Assembly: GCA_036015235.1 (NCBI GenBank)
Contig: CP107926.1
Location: forward strand, 1,674,001-1,738,000
From: Streptomyces sp. NBC_00433
Lineage (GTDB): Bacteria; Actinomycetota; Actinomycetes; Streptomycetales; Streptomycetaceae
DNA length: 64,000 bases
Direction: 5' to 3'
The notes below the pieces were generated by a model. It was given only the letters and a program-made list of their open reading frames with translations, ran no database searches and had not been told where the DNA came from. This document shows, piece by piece, positions 41,455-49,637 of this stretch; within the stretch, counting starts at the first letter, position 1; each line of letters starts with the position of its first letter. Made by a program: the position numbers and the translations under genes.

Positions 41455-43260
41455 ACCCCGTTGCCCAATTGTCTATGCGGCGAGGTCGAGGGCGGCGAGG
41501 TGTGATGTTCGGGTAGGTGCGAGTGGCTGCCCGGTCCACCAGGCATCGAGGCGGATGAGGTTGACGGCGGTGGCTGTAAGGACGTGTGCGAGGGCGGTCT
41601 TTCGCAGTCCTGCGTAGCGGGTGCGGCGAGCGCCGGCGGCCATGACCGCCTGGTGGATCGTGCCCTCCACTCCGGAGCGGAGGGCATAGACCGCCTTCCA
41701 CTCCTCGGTGGTTTGCTCCGCGCGGACGCGTTCGAGGACGGCGTCTTGATCTTGTGGGCGGACGGTGAGCTGTCGGCCGTAACGTGTTGAGTTGGTGCAC
41801 TGCCCGCGGGACGGGCAGGGCGCGCAGGTCTCGGTGGCGAAGCGGATGCGGATCGCGGGTCGCTGATTGTTGTCGAGTCCCTCGGTCCAGTAACGACTGT
41901 GGGCACCGTCGGGGCAGATCGCCCGATGAGCGTCCCAGTCGATAGTGAAGGATGCCTTGTCGTAGCCGGTTGCCTGGACGGTGCGGCGGGTCATGGGCCG
42001 GACCGGGCCGATCACGCGGACACCTCTCTGGGTGGGCGCCGTCAACAGGAGCTCCGCGGAGATGTAGCCGGCATCCATCAGGTGTTCGCCCGGCAGCAGG
42101 CCCTTGGCGTCGAGGCGGTCATGGATCTCGTCGACGACCACGGGGTCGCCGACCGTGGCGTCCGTTGTCACCACGTGGGTGATCAGATGCGGTCGGCCGG
42201 TCTCCCGGGCGTCGCAGGTCTCGCTGAAGTGGACTTTGTAGCCGTCCCAGGCCGAGCCGCGCTTGACGGCGTTGCGGGAGTCGGGGTCGTAGGGCGAGGT
42301 GATCCGTGCTCTGCTGGGCGGGAGATCGTCTTTCCCCGCCAGGACACCTCTTGCACTCCGTCGGTGATCGTGCGCTGGAACTGCTGGAGCCACACCGTCC
42401 GCAGGATGCCAACAACCGGGACCTGCCGCAGCCAGGCCGGGGCACTGGCCGCGAAGGACGCATTGAGGAACTGGTAGCCGTCAGCTGCAATACGCCAGGT
42501 GAGCTGCGTCCGCTCGCTTTCACCACTCGGCAGCCGGTAGGAGTCCACCCGGGCCCCGTACTGTTGCTGCCAGGCCGGGGGCATCCAGGAGGCGAGCCAC
42601 TCGGGCGCTGCGACGGCGACCGCCTCCAGCGTGGCCCGCAGCGTCTCGCCGATGAACTCCAGGCGGTTGAGGTCCCTCACCGCGGCAAGCACGTGCGTGG
42701 AGTCGGTACGCTGCCGGCCCCGCCCGGACACCAGCCCCAGTTCGTTGAGCCGCTCCAGCAGCAGATCCAGGATCTTCTCCTCCAGACTGTGGGCCAGGAG
42801 ACGGTCGCGGAACCCCGTCAGCACGGTGAAGTCGAAGCCCGGATCGGCCAGGTCGAGGCCAAGCAGGTACTTCCAGTCGATTCTCGCGCGTACCGCGTGG
42901 GCCGCCTGGCGGTCGGTCAGATTCTCCGCGAACTGCAGCACACTGACCAGCGCCAGCTGGCCCGGAGCGACACCGGGGCGGCCACGCACGCCGAACGTGG
43001 ACTTGAAGACCTCGTCATCGAACAGTGGACCGAGCGCGTCCCGCACCCGCATCGCCAGACACCCCTTGGGAAACGCCGCCCAGGCCACCGCCCGCGTCTC
43101 CTCAGGCACCTCCCGACCCGAGTCCGCCCGCATCGACACCCAACCCCTCCGTCCCAAGATCGAGGCGGGCTCGCGACTCAGGCCCCCGACCTCAGGCTCC
43201 ACCCCTCAACCAACCGCCAAGGCCGAGATCAGAAGCCATCACCCAATTGGGCAACGGGGT
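41455..43260 (-). mobile_element. IS1182-family element (1,806 bp) inserted in an IS3 OrfB
   Basis: Both ends carry the perfect 17-bp inverted repeat ACCCCGTTGCCCAATTG. The 9-bp sequence CCCTCGATG is present on both sides (41446-41454 and 43261-43269). Removing the element and one 9-mer restores the IS3 reading frame Phe-Asp-Phe-Ile-Glu-Gly-Trp-Tyr. The element contains one transposase gene on the minus strand, itself frameshifted. Confidence 0.92.
41473..43133 (-). pseudogene. IS1182-family transposase with one frameshift
   Basis: The probable start is ATG 43133. The N-terminal part (to about 42320) contains Leu-Gln-Phe-Ala-Glu-Asn-Leu-Thr-Asp-Arg-Gln-Ala-Ala and Arg-Thr-Asp-Ser-Thr-His-Val-Leu-Ala-Ala-Val (first Asp). 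Around 42315 a 1-nt shift moves coding to the frame with Ser-Pro-Tyr-Asp-Pro-Asp-Ser-Arg and Gly-Tyr-Lys-Val-His-Phe-Ser-Glu-Thr-Cys. The rest has Cys-Ala-Pro-Cys-Pro-Ser-Arg-Gly-Gln-Cys and Gly-Val-Glu-Gly-Thr-Ile-His-Gln. Everything else is intact; either a recent mutation or a sequencing error at 42315 would explain it. Confidence 0.88.
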
Positions 43261-43269
43261 CCCTCGATG

Positions 43270-43470
43270 AAGTCGAAGATGGCGGTGCGTGCGGTGGCCC
43301 GGGTGGGCCAGGTCGTCGTGTTGAGGAGTTCGCGTTTGATGGTGGCGAAGAACGACTCGGCGAGTGCGTTGTCCCAGCACTGCCCGGTGCGGCCGACTGA
43401 CAGGCGAACCCCGAACCGGTTTGCCAGGGCGGCGTATTGCTGGCTGGTGTATCGGGCGAGTTCAACCGGT
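43270..43470 (-). pseudogene. IS3-family OrfB, internal C-terminal fragment
   Basis: Reads Tyr-Thr-Ser-Gln-Gln-Tyr (after the second catalytic Asp), Cys-Trp-Asp-Asn-Ala-Leu-Ala-Glu-Ser-Phe-Phe-Ala-Thr-Ile-Lys-Arg-Glu (catalytic Glu) and Phe-Asp-Phe-Ile-Glu-Gly. To the right coding quality is lost at about 43470, so the upstream part of the IS3 has been deleted. 43471-43881 holds no gene I can support; a 36-residue frame (Trp-Gly-Val-Ser-Trp-Arg-Asp-Thr) near 43775-43882 has no start. Confidence 0.85.
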
Positions 43471-43881
43471 CGTCGCCACCAGGCAGCGGCAATCGGCCCG
43501 GCGAGGCGAGCATGGGCATGATCCGCGGCAGGTTGACCATGGACAAAGCTTCTTCGCAGCATCAGCCCGGGGCACACGCTCCCGCGGCGTGTCATGGGAA
43601 GCAGCGTCGCGAACGTCCATCCCGCCTCACAGCGGTGGTTGCCGCGGCTACGTGCAGCTATTCAGTGACCTGGAACACGAACGGCCGTCACCCCGTCCCG
43701 CCTCAGTCCGCGACAAGGAGGAAGGACGGCGGCCCGCTTCGCAGAAAGCCGCGCCTTTCGCCGCAGCAGAGCGGTCATGTCCCGTCGCAGCGAAGTCTGA
43801 GTGGCGCGGTGAGGTCGAGCTGGCGCACGAGCTTCGGGATCACCTTCGCAGGCGTGTCGCGCCAGGAGACTCCCCAGCGGG

Positions 43882-45318
43882 TCAGGACCGCCCGTTGCCG
43901 TTCCCCTTGTCTTCGGGCTCTGTCCGCGCGGCGGAGTCGACGGCGGCCTCGATCGCGAGGTCTTCGATCCCCCGCAGCAGCGGCTCGAACTGCGCCGGGG
44001 GGAAGTGGTGCGTGTCCGCGCTGAGGTTCAGCAGGATGCCCTCGAGCTCGTCCTCGATGGTCAGGAACATGCGCTCGGAGGGCCTGTCGGTCGTGCCTGC
44101 CCAGAGGAAGGCGCTGCCGTCGCGTGCGGCGTGCGCCTGCTCCTGGGTGAGCGGCGCGGCTGCCGGGCCGGCGGAGGACTCGTCGCGGCGGTCGTTCACC
44201 ATGCAGGAGATGTCGAAGCCGGGCCCGCGTTCCGCCGTGACCCGGTCGACCAGCTCGGCGAGCCGCCGCGGGTCGTAGTAGCCGTACTTGTACGCGCTCA
44301 TCACCGCGCGCTGCATGCGGGCCACTGCCTCGTCGACCGTGGTGTCCGCCACATCGAGCGCGCACAGGCCCGGCTGCGAGAGCATGCACACCACGTCCGC
44401 CAGGCCCGGGCGGAACCGGTTGCCCACCAGGGGACGCACCACTACCGGGTTGACTCCGGTGATGCGCGCCAGCGCGACCGCGTACAGCGCCAGCAGCACG
44501 GTGGACGCCGTGGCGCCGGTGCGTTGCACGAGGGCCTGGGCCGCGGGCCGCAATGCGCGGGTCCGCAGATCCGCGCTCCAGAAACGGGGGCTGCGCGGGT
44601 CCCCCGAGTAAGGCAGGCGGCGCGGCGCGATCGTGGCCAGCACGTTCTCGTGGTAACGCAGCGCCCTGTCGTCCTGGCGCCGGCCGGCCGAGGAGCGCTG
44701 CCAGCGGGCCTGCTCCAGTGGCTGCATGCCCACGGGCGGCTCGGTGGCCCCGGCCGCCACCTCGCGCAGCATCACCCGGGCGCCGGCCGCGTCCGTGACC
44801 AGATGGCACATGATCGCGACCATGTGCGTCAGGTTTCCCCCGCGCCGGATCACGGCCATGCGGACCGGCCAATCGTCGGCGAGGTGGAAGGGCTCGTGCC
44901 GGTAGTTCGCCTCGACGGCCGCGGCCAGTTCGCCGGGGGTCGTTCCGTCGCCGGCGTCATAGACCTCAAGGAATATCTCGCCCGCCCCGAACAGCTCCTG
45001 CGCGGGCTCGTCGCCCGCGCCGAAGCGCAACCGGGTGCGCATCGACGGGTACCGGGTCACCAGGTACCGCAGTTCCGCCGCGACGTCCCCGACGGACACG
45101 CCGGCCTCCAGCGGCTTGGCACCTCCCAGCGGCATCCACGACCCGTGCCGCGACATCGCCTCCCACAGCGACCACTGCCCCCAGGTCAACACCTCGACAC
45201 CCGCATCCAGTCCGGCGAAGGCGACGCCCACCCGCTCGGCGGGCCCGGGCAGCGGGTGCCCGTCGCCTTCGCCAGGTAAGCACATCGGGAACGCGCGCCC
45301 CGCATCGCTGACCTTCAT
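43882..45318 (-). CDS. Stand-alone condensation-domain protein (NRPS C-domain family)
   Basis: 478 residues from ATG 45318, chosen because GGAGG lies 9 nt upstream; the frame is open to another ATG at 45360. The fold is a condensation/acyltransferase domain: Trp-Gly-Gln-Trp-Ser-Leu-Trp-Glu-Ala-Met near the N-terminus, Tyr-Pro-Ser-Met-Arg-Thr-Arg, and the active-site loop Cys-His-Leu-Val-Thr-Asp-Ala-Ala-Gly. Thus the family HHxxxDG is Cys-His-x3-Asp-Ala here: the second, catalytic His is kept. Asp-Ile-Ser-Cys-Met-Val-Asn-Asp-Arg sits near the latch region. No carrier or adenylation domain is nearby. It could acylate or condense a small molecule or carrier-bound substrate from elsewhere. Its cluster context has been destroyed by IS elements on both sides. 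Confidence 0.8.
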   Translation of the reverse strand: MKVSDAGRAFPMCLPGEGDGHPLPGPAERVGVAFAGLDAGVEVLTWGQWSLWEAMSRHGSWMPLGGAKPLEAGVSVGDVAAELRYLVTRYPSMRTRLRFGAGDEPAQELFGAGEIFLEVYDAGDGTTPGELAAAVEANYRHEPFHLADDWPVRMAVIRRGGNLTHMVAIMCHLVTDAAGARVMLREVAAGATEPPVGMQPLEQARWQRSSAGRRQDDRALRYHENVLATIAPRRLPYSGDPRSPRFWSADLRTRALRPAAQALVQRTGATASTVLLALYAVALARITGVNPVVVRPLVGNRFRPGLADVVCMLSQPGLCALDVADTTVDEAVARMQRAVMSAYKYGYYDPRRLAELVDRVTAERGPGFDISCMVNDRRDESSAGPAAAPLTQEQAHAARDGSAFLWAGTTDRPSERMFLTIEDELEGILLNLSADTHHFPPAQFEPLLRGIEDLAIEAAVDSAARTEPEDKGNGNGRS

Positions 45319-45485
45319 CGGTGGCGCCTCCAGGATCTCGTCCGCGACGGCGCCTCCCATGTGCGCGCGACCGGATTATCGCCCGAGCGTCCACCGGGGC
45401 GAAAGCAGCCCAGGCACTCGGCCGGCGAAGGCCCGCACGACGTTGCCCTTGCCGGTGACCTCATCCACCCTGGTCAGAAGCGGTA

Positions 45486-46691
45486 TGCCGGGATCTCCGT
45501 CCCGTCGGATAGGGAGGCTGCGGTAGTGCCCTGGCGGGGATGACGATCGCCTCGGCATGATGATCACTCGTGCTGTCGAAACTCGCCTACCTGAGCGTGT
45601 CGAGCGTGTTCGCGATGCTCCGCCTGCTGCCGATGAGCGACCGGGACAAGGACGTGGAGACCCTGGCGCTACGCCATCAGATCACCGTGCTGGAACGGCA
45701 ACTGAACGGGCAGCGAATCCAGTTCGATCCGGGAGACCGGGTTTTTCTGGCGGCGTTGCTGCACCACCTCCCGAAGGAGGCGCTGCGGCACATGCGGCTG
45801 CTGATGCGGCCGGACACAATCCTGCGCTGGCACCGTGACCTGGTCGCACGCCGCCACGCCGCCCGGTCCCGGCCCCACCGCGGAGGCCGGCCGCGCACCG
45901 TCCGCTCCATCCGAGCCCTCGTACTGCGCCTGGTCCGCGAAAACCCCAGTTGGGGGTACCGGCGCGTACACGGGGAACTGCTCGTACTCGGAGTGGACGT
46001 AGCCGCATCCACCGTCTGGGAAATCCTGCACGACGCCGGCATCCCACCGGCACCGGAGCGGGCATCGAGCACCTGGGCCGACTTCCTGCACTCCCAGGCC
46101 TACGCTCTGCTGGCGTGCGACTTCTTCGAGACCGTCACCTTGTCCGGAGCCCGGCTGTACGTGTTCGTGGTGATCGAGCATGCCAGCCGGCGGATCCGGA
46201 TCCTGGGCGCGACCGCGCACCCCACCGCCGTCTGGGTGACACAGACGGCGAAGAACCTCGTCATGGACCTCGAAGACGCCGACTGCCGGGCACGGTTCCT
46301 GATCCGCGATCGCGACGGGAAGTTCCCCGCCCTGTTCGACACCACCCTCGCCGACGCCGGCATCGAGGTGGTCCTCAGCGGCATGCGCATCCCACGCATG
46401 AACTCAATCATGGAACGATGGGTGCAGACCTGCCGCCGCGAACTCCTCGACCGCACCCTCATATGGAACCACCACCACTTGCTCCACGCCCTACGGGAGT
46501 TCGAGCAGTTCTACAACGGGCACCGCCCCCACCAGGGCATCGCCAACGCCCGCCCTCTTCACCCGTTGCCGCCGCCCATCACCGACCCGGCGCAGATCGG
46601 CCGCCTCGACATACGAAAACGCGACCCACTCGGCGGCATTCTCCACGAATACCAACATGCAGCCTGACCTGCACGGACGAAGTTTTCGGCA
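45486..46691 (+). mobile_element. Complete IS-A copy 3 (about 1.2 kb)
   Basis: The left end TGCCGGGATCTCCGTCC at 45486 and the right end, in reverse complement TGCCGAAAACTTCGTCC, are imperfect inverted repeats with the same spacing as in the other copies. The transposase is intact. The right edge abuts the 5'-truncated LuxR gene. No clear target duplication. Confidence 0.7.
45570..46667 (+). CDS. IS-A transposase, integrase (rve) core, copy 3
   Basis: 365 residues from GTG 45570. Same architecture as copies 1 and 2; catalytic contexts Leu-Ala-Cys-Asp-Phe-Phe, Ile-Arg-Asp-Arg-Asp-Gly-Lys-Phe and Asn-Ser-Ile-Met-Glu-Arg-Trp. C-terminus Gly-Gly-Ile-Leu-His-Glu-Tyr-Gln-His-Ala-Ala. Intact and possibly active. 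Confidence 0.9.
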   Translation: MLSKLAYLSVSSVFAMLRLLPMSDRDKDVETLALRHQITVLERQLNGQRIQFDPGDRVFLAALLHHLPKEALRHMRLLMRPDTILRWHRDLVARRHAARSRPHRGGRPRTVRSIRALVLRLVRENPSWGYRRVHGELLVLGVDVAASTVWEILHDAGIPPAPERASSTWADFLHSQAYALLACDFFETVTLSGARLYVFVVIEHASRRIRILGATAHPTAVWVTQTAKNLVMDLEDADCRARFLIRDRDGKFPALFDTTLADAGIEVVLSGMRIPRMNSIMERWVQTCRRELLDRTLIWNHHHLLHALREFEQFYNGHRPHQGIANARPLHPLPPPITDPAQIGRLDIRKRDPLGGILHEYQHAA

Positions 46692-47498
46692 GGCGCAGCC
46701 CGGTGCGCTGGAGCGCGGTGGACCCCCGCCTCGGGCTGGCCGCGCTGATCCGGGCGCAGCGCACCGAACTGGACCGCACCAGCGCGGCGTTGGAGACCTA
46801 CGCCGCCGACTTCCACGAGCGCATGCTGCGCACCGATCCGCACCGCCTGGTCGAGGTCATCGAGGGGCCGATCGCGATCACGGCACACCTCGCCGAGCTG
46901 ATGGCCGGGGCGCAGCGCGAGGTCCTCGCATTCGACACCCCGCCGTACGTCACCGTTGACCGGAGCGCCTCGGACTCCGAGCGGCACCTGCTGCGGCGCG
47001 GCATCGGCGTCCGCGCTGTCTACTCCACCGAGGTGCTGGCGATCCCGGAACGCGCGGACCGTCTGCGCGGCCTGGTGTCCCTGGGCGAGCAGGCCAGGGT
47101 GGCGCCGCGCGTGCCACTGAAGATGGTGCTCGTCGACGACCGCGAGGCCGTGATCCCGCTGACGGCGAGCGCCGAGGGAATCCGCACCTAGGCGGCTCTC
47201 GTACGGCGGTCCCGGCTGTGCGACGCGCTGCGCGAACTGTTCGAGGCGCACTGGGCGCAGGCGGTCCCGGTCTTCTCCGGGCCGGCGCCCACCGCGGCCG
47301 GGGAGGGCACCCCGGACCTCTCTCCCGCGGACCGTTCCCTTCTGCACCTGCTCAACGCGGGGCTGAAGGACGAGGCGATCCTGCGCCAGCTGGGCGTCAG
47401 CGAGCGCACTCTGCGCCGGCGCATCAACGAGTTGACTGCGCGCCTCGGGGCGACGAGCCGCTTCCAGGCTCCGGCAAGGCCGCCCTCATGCTGTTGAC
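46692..47498 (+). pseudogene. LuxR-type transcriptional regulator, 5'-truncated and with a nonsense codon
   Basis: The frame begins at the IS-A edge with Leu-Gly-Leu-Ala-Ala-Leu-Ile-Arg-Ala-Gln-Arg and continues through a sensor-like alpha/beta region (Ala-Gln-Arg-Glu-Val-Leu-Ala-Phe-Asp-Thr-Pro-Pro-Tyr). A TAG at 47189-47191 interrupts it. The same frame goes on: Leu-Cys-Asp-Ala-Leu-Arg-Glu-Leu-Phe-Glu and then a GerE-type HTH (Leu-Lys-Asp-Glu-Ala-Ile-Leu-Arg-Gln-Leu-Gly-Val-Ser-Glu-Arg-Thr-Leu-Arg-Arg-Arg) to the end near 47498. The missing N-terminus is probably a TrmB-like domain. The IS-A insertion removed start and promoter, after which the gene decayed. Confidence 0.75.
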
Positions 47499-47544
47499 AG
47501 CGCGAGGCGAGGCTTCAGCGTTGTGCTCCGTGCCCCCCAGCGGA

Positions 47545-47931
47545 TCATGCACCAGGGCGGGCCCGTGTCAGCGAGGCGACCACGGTGGAGAGCACGAGGG
47601 TGGCTACGAGGCTTGCCGTCAGGACCAGGCCCACTCCGATCAGGAAGAGGCCGCTGGGATCGTCGGACCAGTCGTAGTAGGCGGCAGCGGTCAGGCCGGC
47701 CGTGGTGCCGAGCACGGCGCCCGTGACCTGCCCACAGGAAGCCGCCCAGCTCACCGTTGCCACCAGGGTCAATACCAGTCCGATCACCTGCCACGGCTCG
47801 TAGGGGCCCGTCACCGAACCGTCGGCATGCACGTCACGATGCTGGTCCCACCCCAGCCAGGCGGCCCATGCCGCAACCGGAACGAGGAGCAGCGGCAGGA
47901 AGGGAGGAACGTTAAGTGGCTTGAAGCGCAT
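47545..47931 (-). CDS. Small four-helix membrane protein
   Basis: 128 residues from ATG 47931. Hydrophobic segments lie at about 9-28 (Phe-Leu-Pro-Leu-Leu-Leu-Val-Pro-Val-Ala-Ala-Trp), 45-66, 70-85 and 97-120. A short extracellular-type loop after the first has His-Arg-Asp-Val-His-Ala-Asp-Gly. I do not recognise the family. It is flanked by a broken regulator and IS debris, so its expression is uncertain. Confidence 0.6.
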   Translation of the reverse strand: MRFKPLNVPPFLPLLLVPVAAWAAWLGWDQHRDVHADGSVTGPYEPWQVIGLVLTLVATVSWAASCGQVTGAVLGTTAGLTAAAYYDWSDDPSGLFLIGVGLVLTASLVATLVLSTVVASLTRARPGA

Positions 47932-48165
47932 GACCCGAGCGTCCCTTGGACTTCGGGGCCAAGGCAGAGCGCCCATACTCACTTCTCCTGAGTACATCCT
48001 CCCGATTGGCCCACTCCGACTCGACGGCACCACCAACGTCGCCGCCGGCCCGCGACGCAACGCCCGAGACCGCCACCGGCCCCTCGCCGTCCTCTGGACC
48101 ACGTGACCAAGGAAAGTCGGCCAGGGCTAGGCTGTTTCGTTCAGATCATCCGATCGTTGGTCCGG

Positions 48166-48228
48166 GTGTGCCGTTGACTGACGCGCAGTGGGCGCGGATC
48201 GAGCCGTTGTTTCCGGACCGGACCGGCC
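48166..48228 (+). pseudogene. IS5-type transposase, first codons only
   Basis: Val-Pro-Leu-Thr-Asp-Ala-Gln-Trp-Ala-Arg-Ile-Glu-Pro-Leu-Phe-Pro-Asp-Arg-Thr is the standard N-terminus of Streptomyces IS5-family (DUF4096) transposases. The homology stops after about 20 codons. Upstream GGCTGTTTCGTTCAGATCATC may be its terminal repeat. Confidence 0.65.
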
Positions 48229-48229
48229 C

Positions 48230-48382
48230 GGCGCCCCCGGTATTCGCGCAGGTGTTCGTCGACCCGGTCGGCGGTCCACAGCAGCGCCAGCTCGCGCAGC
48301 GCGCGGTCAGGTTGCCCGGCCTGAAGTAGTTGGACAGGGCCGCGTCGACCTTGTCGGGGGCCCAGATCGAGCTGGTCGACAT
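48230..48382 (-). pseudogene. kdpD: kdpD sensor kinase fragment with frameshift
   Basis: The minus strand reads Lys-Val-Asp-Ala-Ala-Leu-Ser-Asn-Tyr-Phe-Arg-Pro-Gly-Asn-Leu-Thr-Ala, then after a 2-nt insertion Leu-Arg-Glu-Leu-Ala-Leu-Leu-Trp-Thr-Ala-Asp-Arg-Val-Asp. This matches the conserved FRPGNLTALRELALLW-ADRVD segment of KdpD, the turgor/potassium sensor kinase. Only about 50 residues remain; no kdpFABC genes are present. Confidence 0.6.
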
Positions 48383-48423
48383 GTCGCCGCAGTCCCTGCG
48401 CCGCCGGATGGCGCGCGGTAAAA

Positions 48424-49100
48424 CTCCTGTCGGCGGGCTCGGCGCCACGAGGCCGATCGGCACATGGGGGCAAGGTGATGAGCCGGCGATCACCACGGCG
48501 AACACCAGCGGCGGGTCCGTCACCCTCGCCCCCGATTGCGTCTACTCCCTGACGGAGGCCGACAACCCGGACGACGGCCTGCCCGAGATCACCGGCAAGG
48601 TACAGATCTCCGGAGGGAACCGCACCGTCGTCCAGCGCGCGTCCAGCGCCACCGGAGACTTCCGCATCTTCCACGTGGCGCCGGGCGGCAGCCTCGGCCT
48701 CGACTCGCTCACCGTCCGCGGCGGCAACGCCGACGGCACCGGCTACGCCGACGCGGGCGGGGGCACCCTCAACGACCAGGGCACATTGAAGCTGACCGGC
48801 GTAACAGTCCGGAGCAACAGGGCCGGCTTCATCGGCGGCGGGATCTGGAACAACCTGGGAACGCTCACGATGAGCAACTCGACGATCCACGACAACGCGT
48901 CCCGCATCGGCGGCGGGGTGCCCCCCAGCTTCAAAACAGCCCGGCCGCCGACGCCGCCGACCCGGCCCTGCCCAAGGTGGACCTCATCGACAGCGCCGTC
49001 GTCAACAACACCCCGACCAACTGCGCGCCCCCGGAAGCGTCCCCCACTGCGGCGACGCCGGCACCACCTACACAGCGCCGACGGCGGAAACGCCGTAGCA
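48424..49100 (+). pseudogene. Right-handed beta-helix (polymorphic OMP-like) surface protein fragment
   Basis: The middle of the frame is clear: Tyr-Ser-Leu-Thr-Glu-Ala-Asp-Asn near the start, then repeated Gly-Gly-Asn-Ala, Gly-Gly-Gly-Thr-Leu-Asn-Asp-Gln-Gly-Thr-Leu-Lys-Leu-Thr and Gly-Gly-Gly-Ile-Trp-Asn-Asn-Leu-Gly-Thr-Leu-Thr-Met. A frameshift near 48925 moves the ending (Val-Val-Asn-Asn-Thr-Pro-Thr-Asn-Cys-Ala-Pro-Pro) to another frame. The signal peptide and N-terminus are missing. It was probably a secreted adhesin-like protein. Confidence 0.6.
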
Positions 49101-49520
49101 GCAGGGAGAATTGAGCTTGCGGAGCACCCGCTTTGGCAGCGGAAGCCCAGGCTGAAGCCGCACAACTGTGGGCAGCGCTTCCGCGGTGCCCACAAGCACG
49201 TACAGCGAGGATGACCACACCGGACAACCGGTACCTCGCTGCGCCTCGCTCACGCCATCAGCCTGGAGGCAGCCCGCTCCCACATGCGGATCGCCAGTGA
49301 ACCGGCCGCCCGCGGCTACCCCCGGACTTACCCATAAGGCCGCCCAACTCCATGCCCGCTACCAGGCCGATACAGCCCGCCGCTGACTCTCCGCTCCAGA
49401 GGCTGTCGCCAGTGCGTGCTGCTGATCTCAACAGCGGCCGCGCCTCGCGCACCGCGCAGCGGCCGCTGTCGCTGTCGCTGTCAGGAAGACGGCATCACAT
49501 GGAAACCGCTGCCGATAAAC
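49101..49520. other. Region without a supportable gene
   Basis: Short frames only. A 60-bp stretch around 49255-49315 looks like scrambled coding sequence, but I recognise nothing. Confidence 0.4.
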
Positions 49521-49522
49521 CG

Positions 49523-49565
49523 AAGGGCCCGCTGAACTGGCCAAATGCCAGTCCAGCGGGCCCTT
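49523..49565 (-). terminator. Intrinsic terminator-like hairpin downstream of the tRNA-Pro fragment
   Basis: AAGGGCCCGCTGAACTGGC pairs with GCCAGTCCAGCGGGCCCTT (18 of 19 bases) around a 5-nt loop. It lies 8 bp beyond the 3' end of the tRNA fragment, where actinobacterial tRNA genes often have their terminator, so it probably came with the tRNA. It could also stop readthrough from the RiPP operon ending at 49638. Confidence 0.75.
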
Positions 49566-49573
49566 CTAGCACC

Positions 49574-49616
49574 GTCGGGACGACAGGATCCGAACCTGCG
49601 ACCCCTTGACCCCCAG
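49574..49616 (-). other. tRNA-Pro(GGG) 3'-half: probable att site of an integrated element
   Basis: On the minus strand the sequence starts exactly in the anticodon loop (CTGGGGG, anticodon GGG), continues through the anticodon-stem 3' strand, a T-arm (GCAGGTTCGGATCCTG) and ends with the acceptor strand CGTCCCGAC. The 5' half of the tRNA is absent: the bases before it belong to the SagB gene end. Position 58 of the T-loop is G instead of the invariant A, so it is not a working tRNA. An anticodon-loop-to-3'-end segment is the usual crossover core of integrative elements using tRNA genes (for example pSAM2 in tRNA-Pro). Confidence 0.8.
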
Positions 49617-49637
49617 CGCAGGGGGCGCCGGCGGGGA

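Noticed and set aside
43775..44872. A 365-codon frame overlapping the condensation-protein gene
   Set aside because: Out of frame with the C-domain motifs and of Gly/Arg/Pro shadow composition.
49574..49616. A functional tRNA gene
   Set aside because: The D-arm, acceptor 5' strand and anticodon-stem 5' strand are missing and T-loop position 58 is not A.
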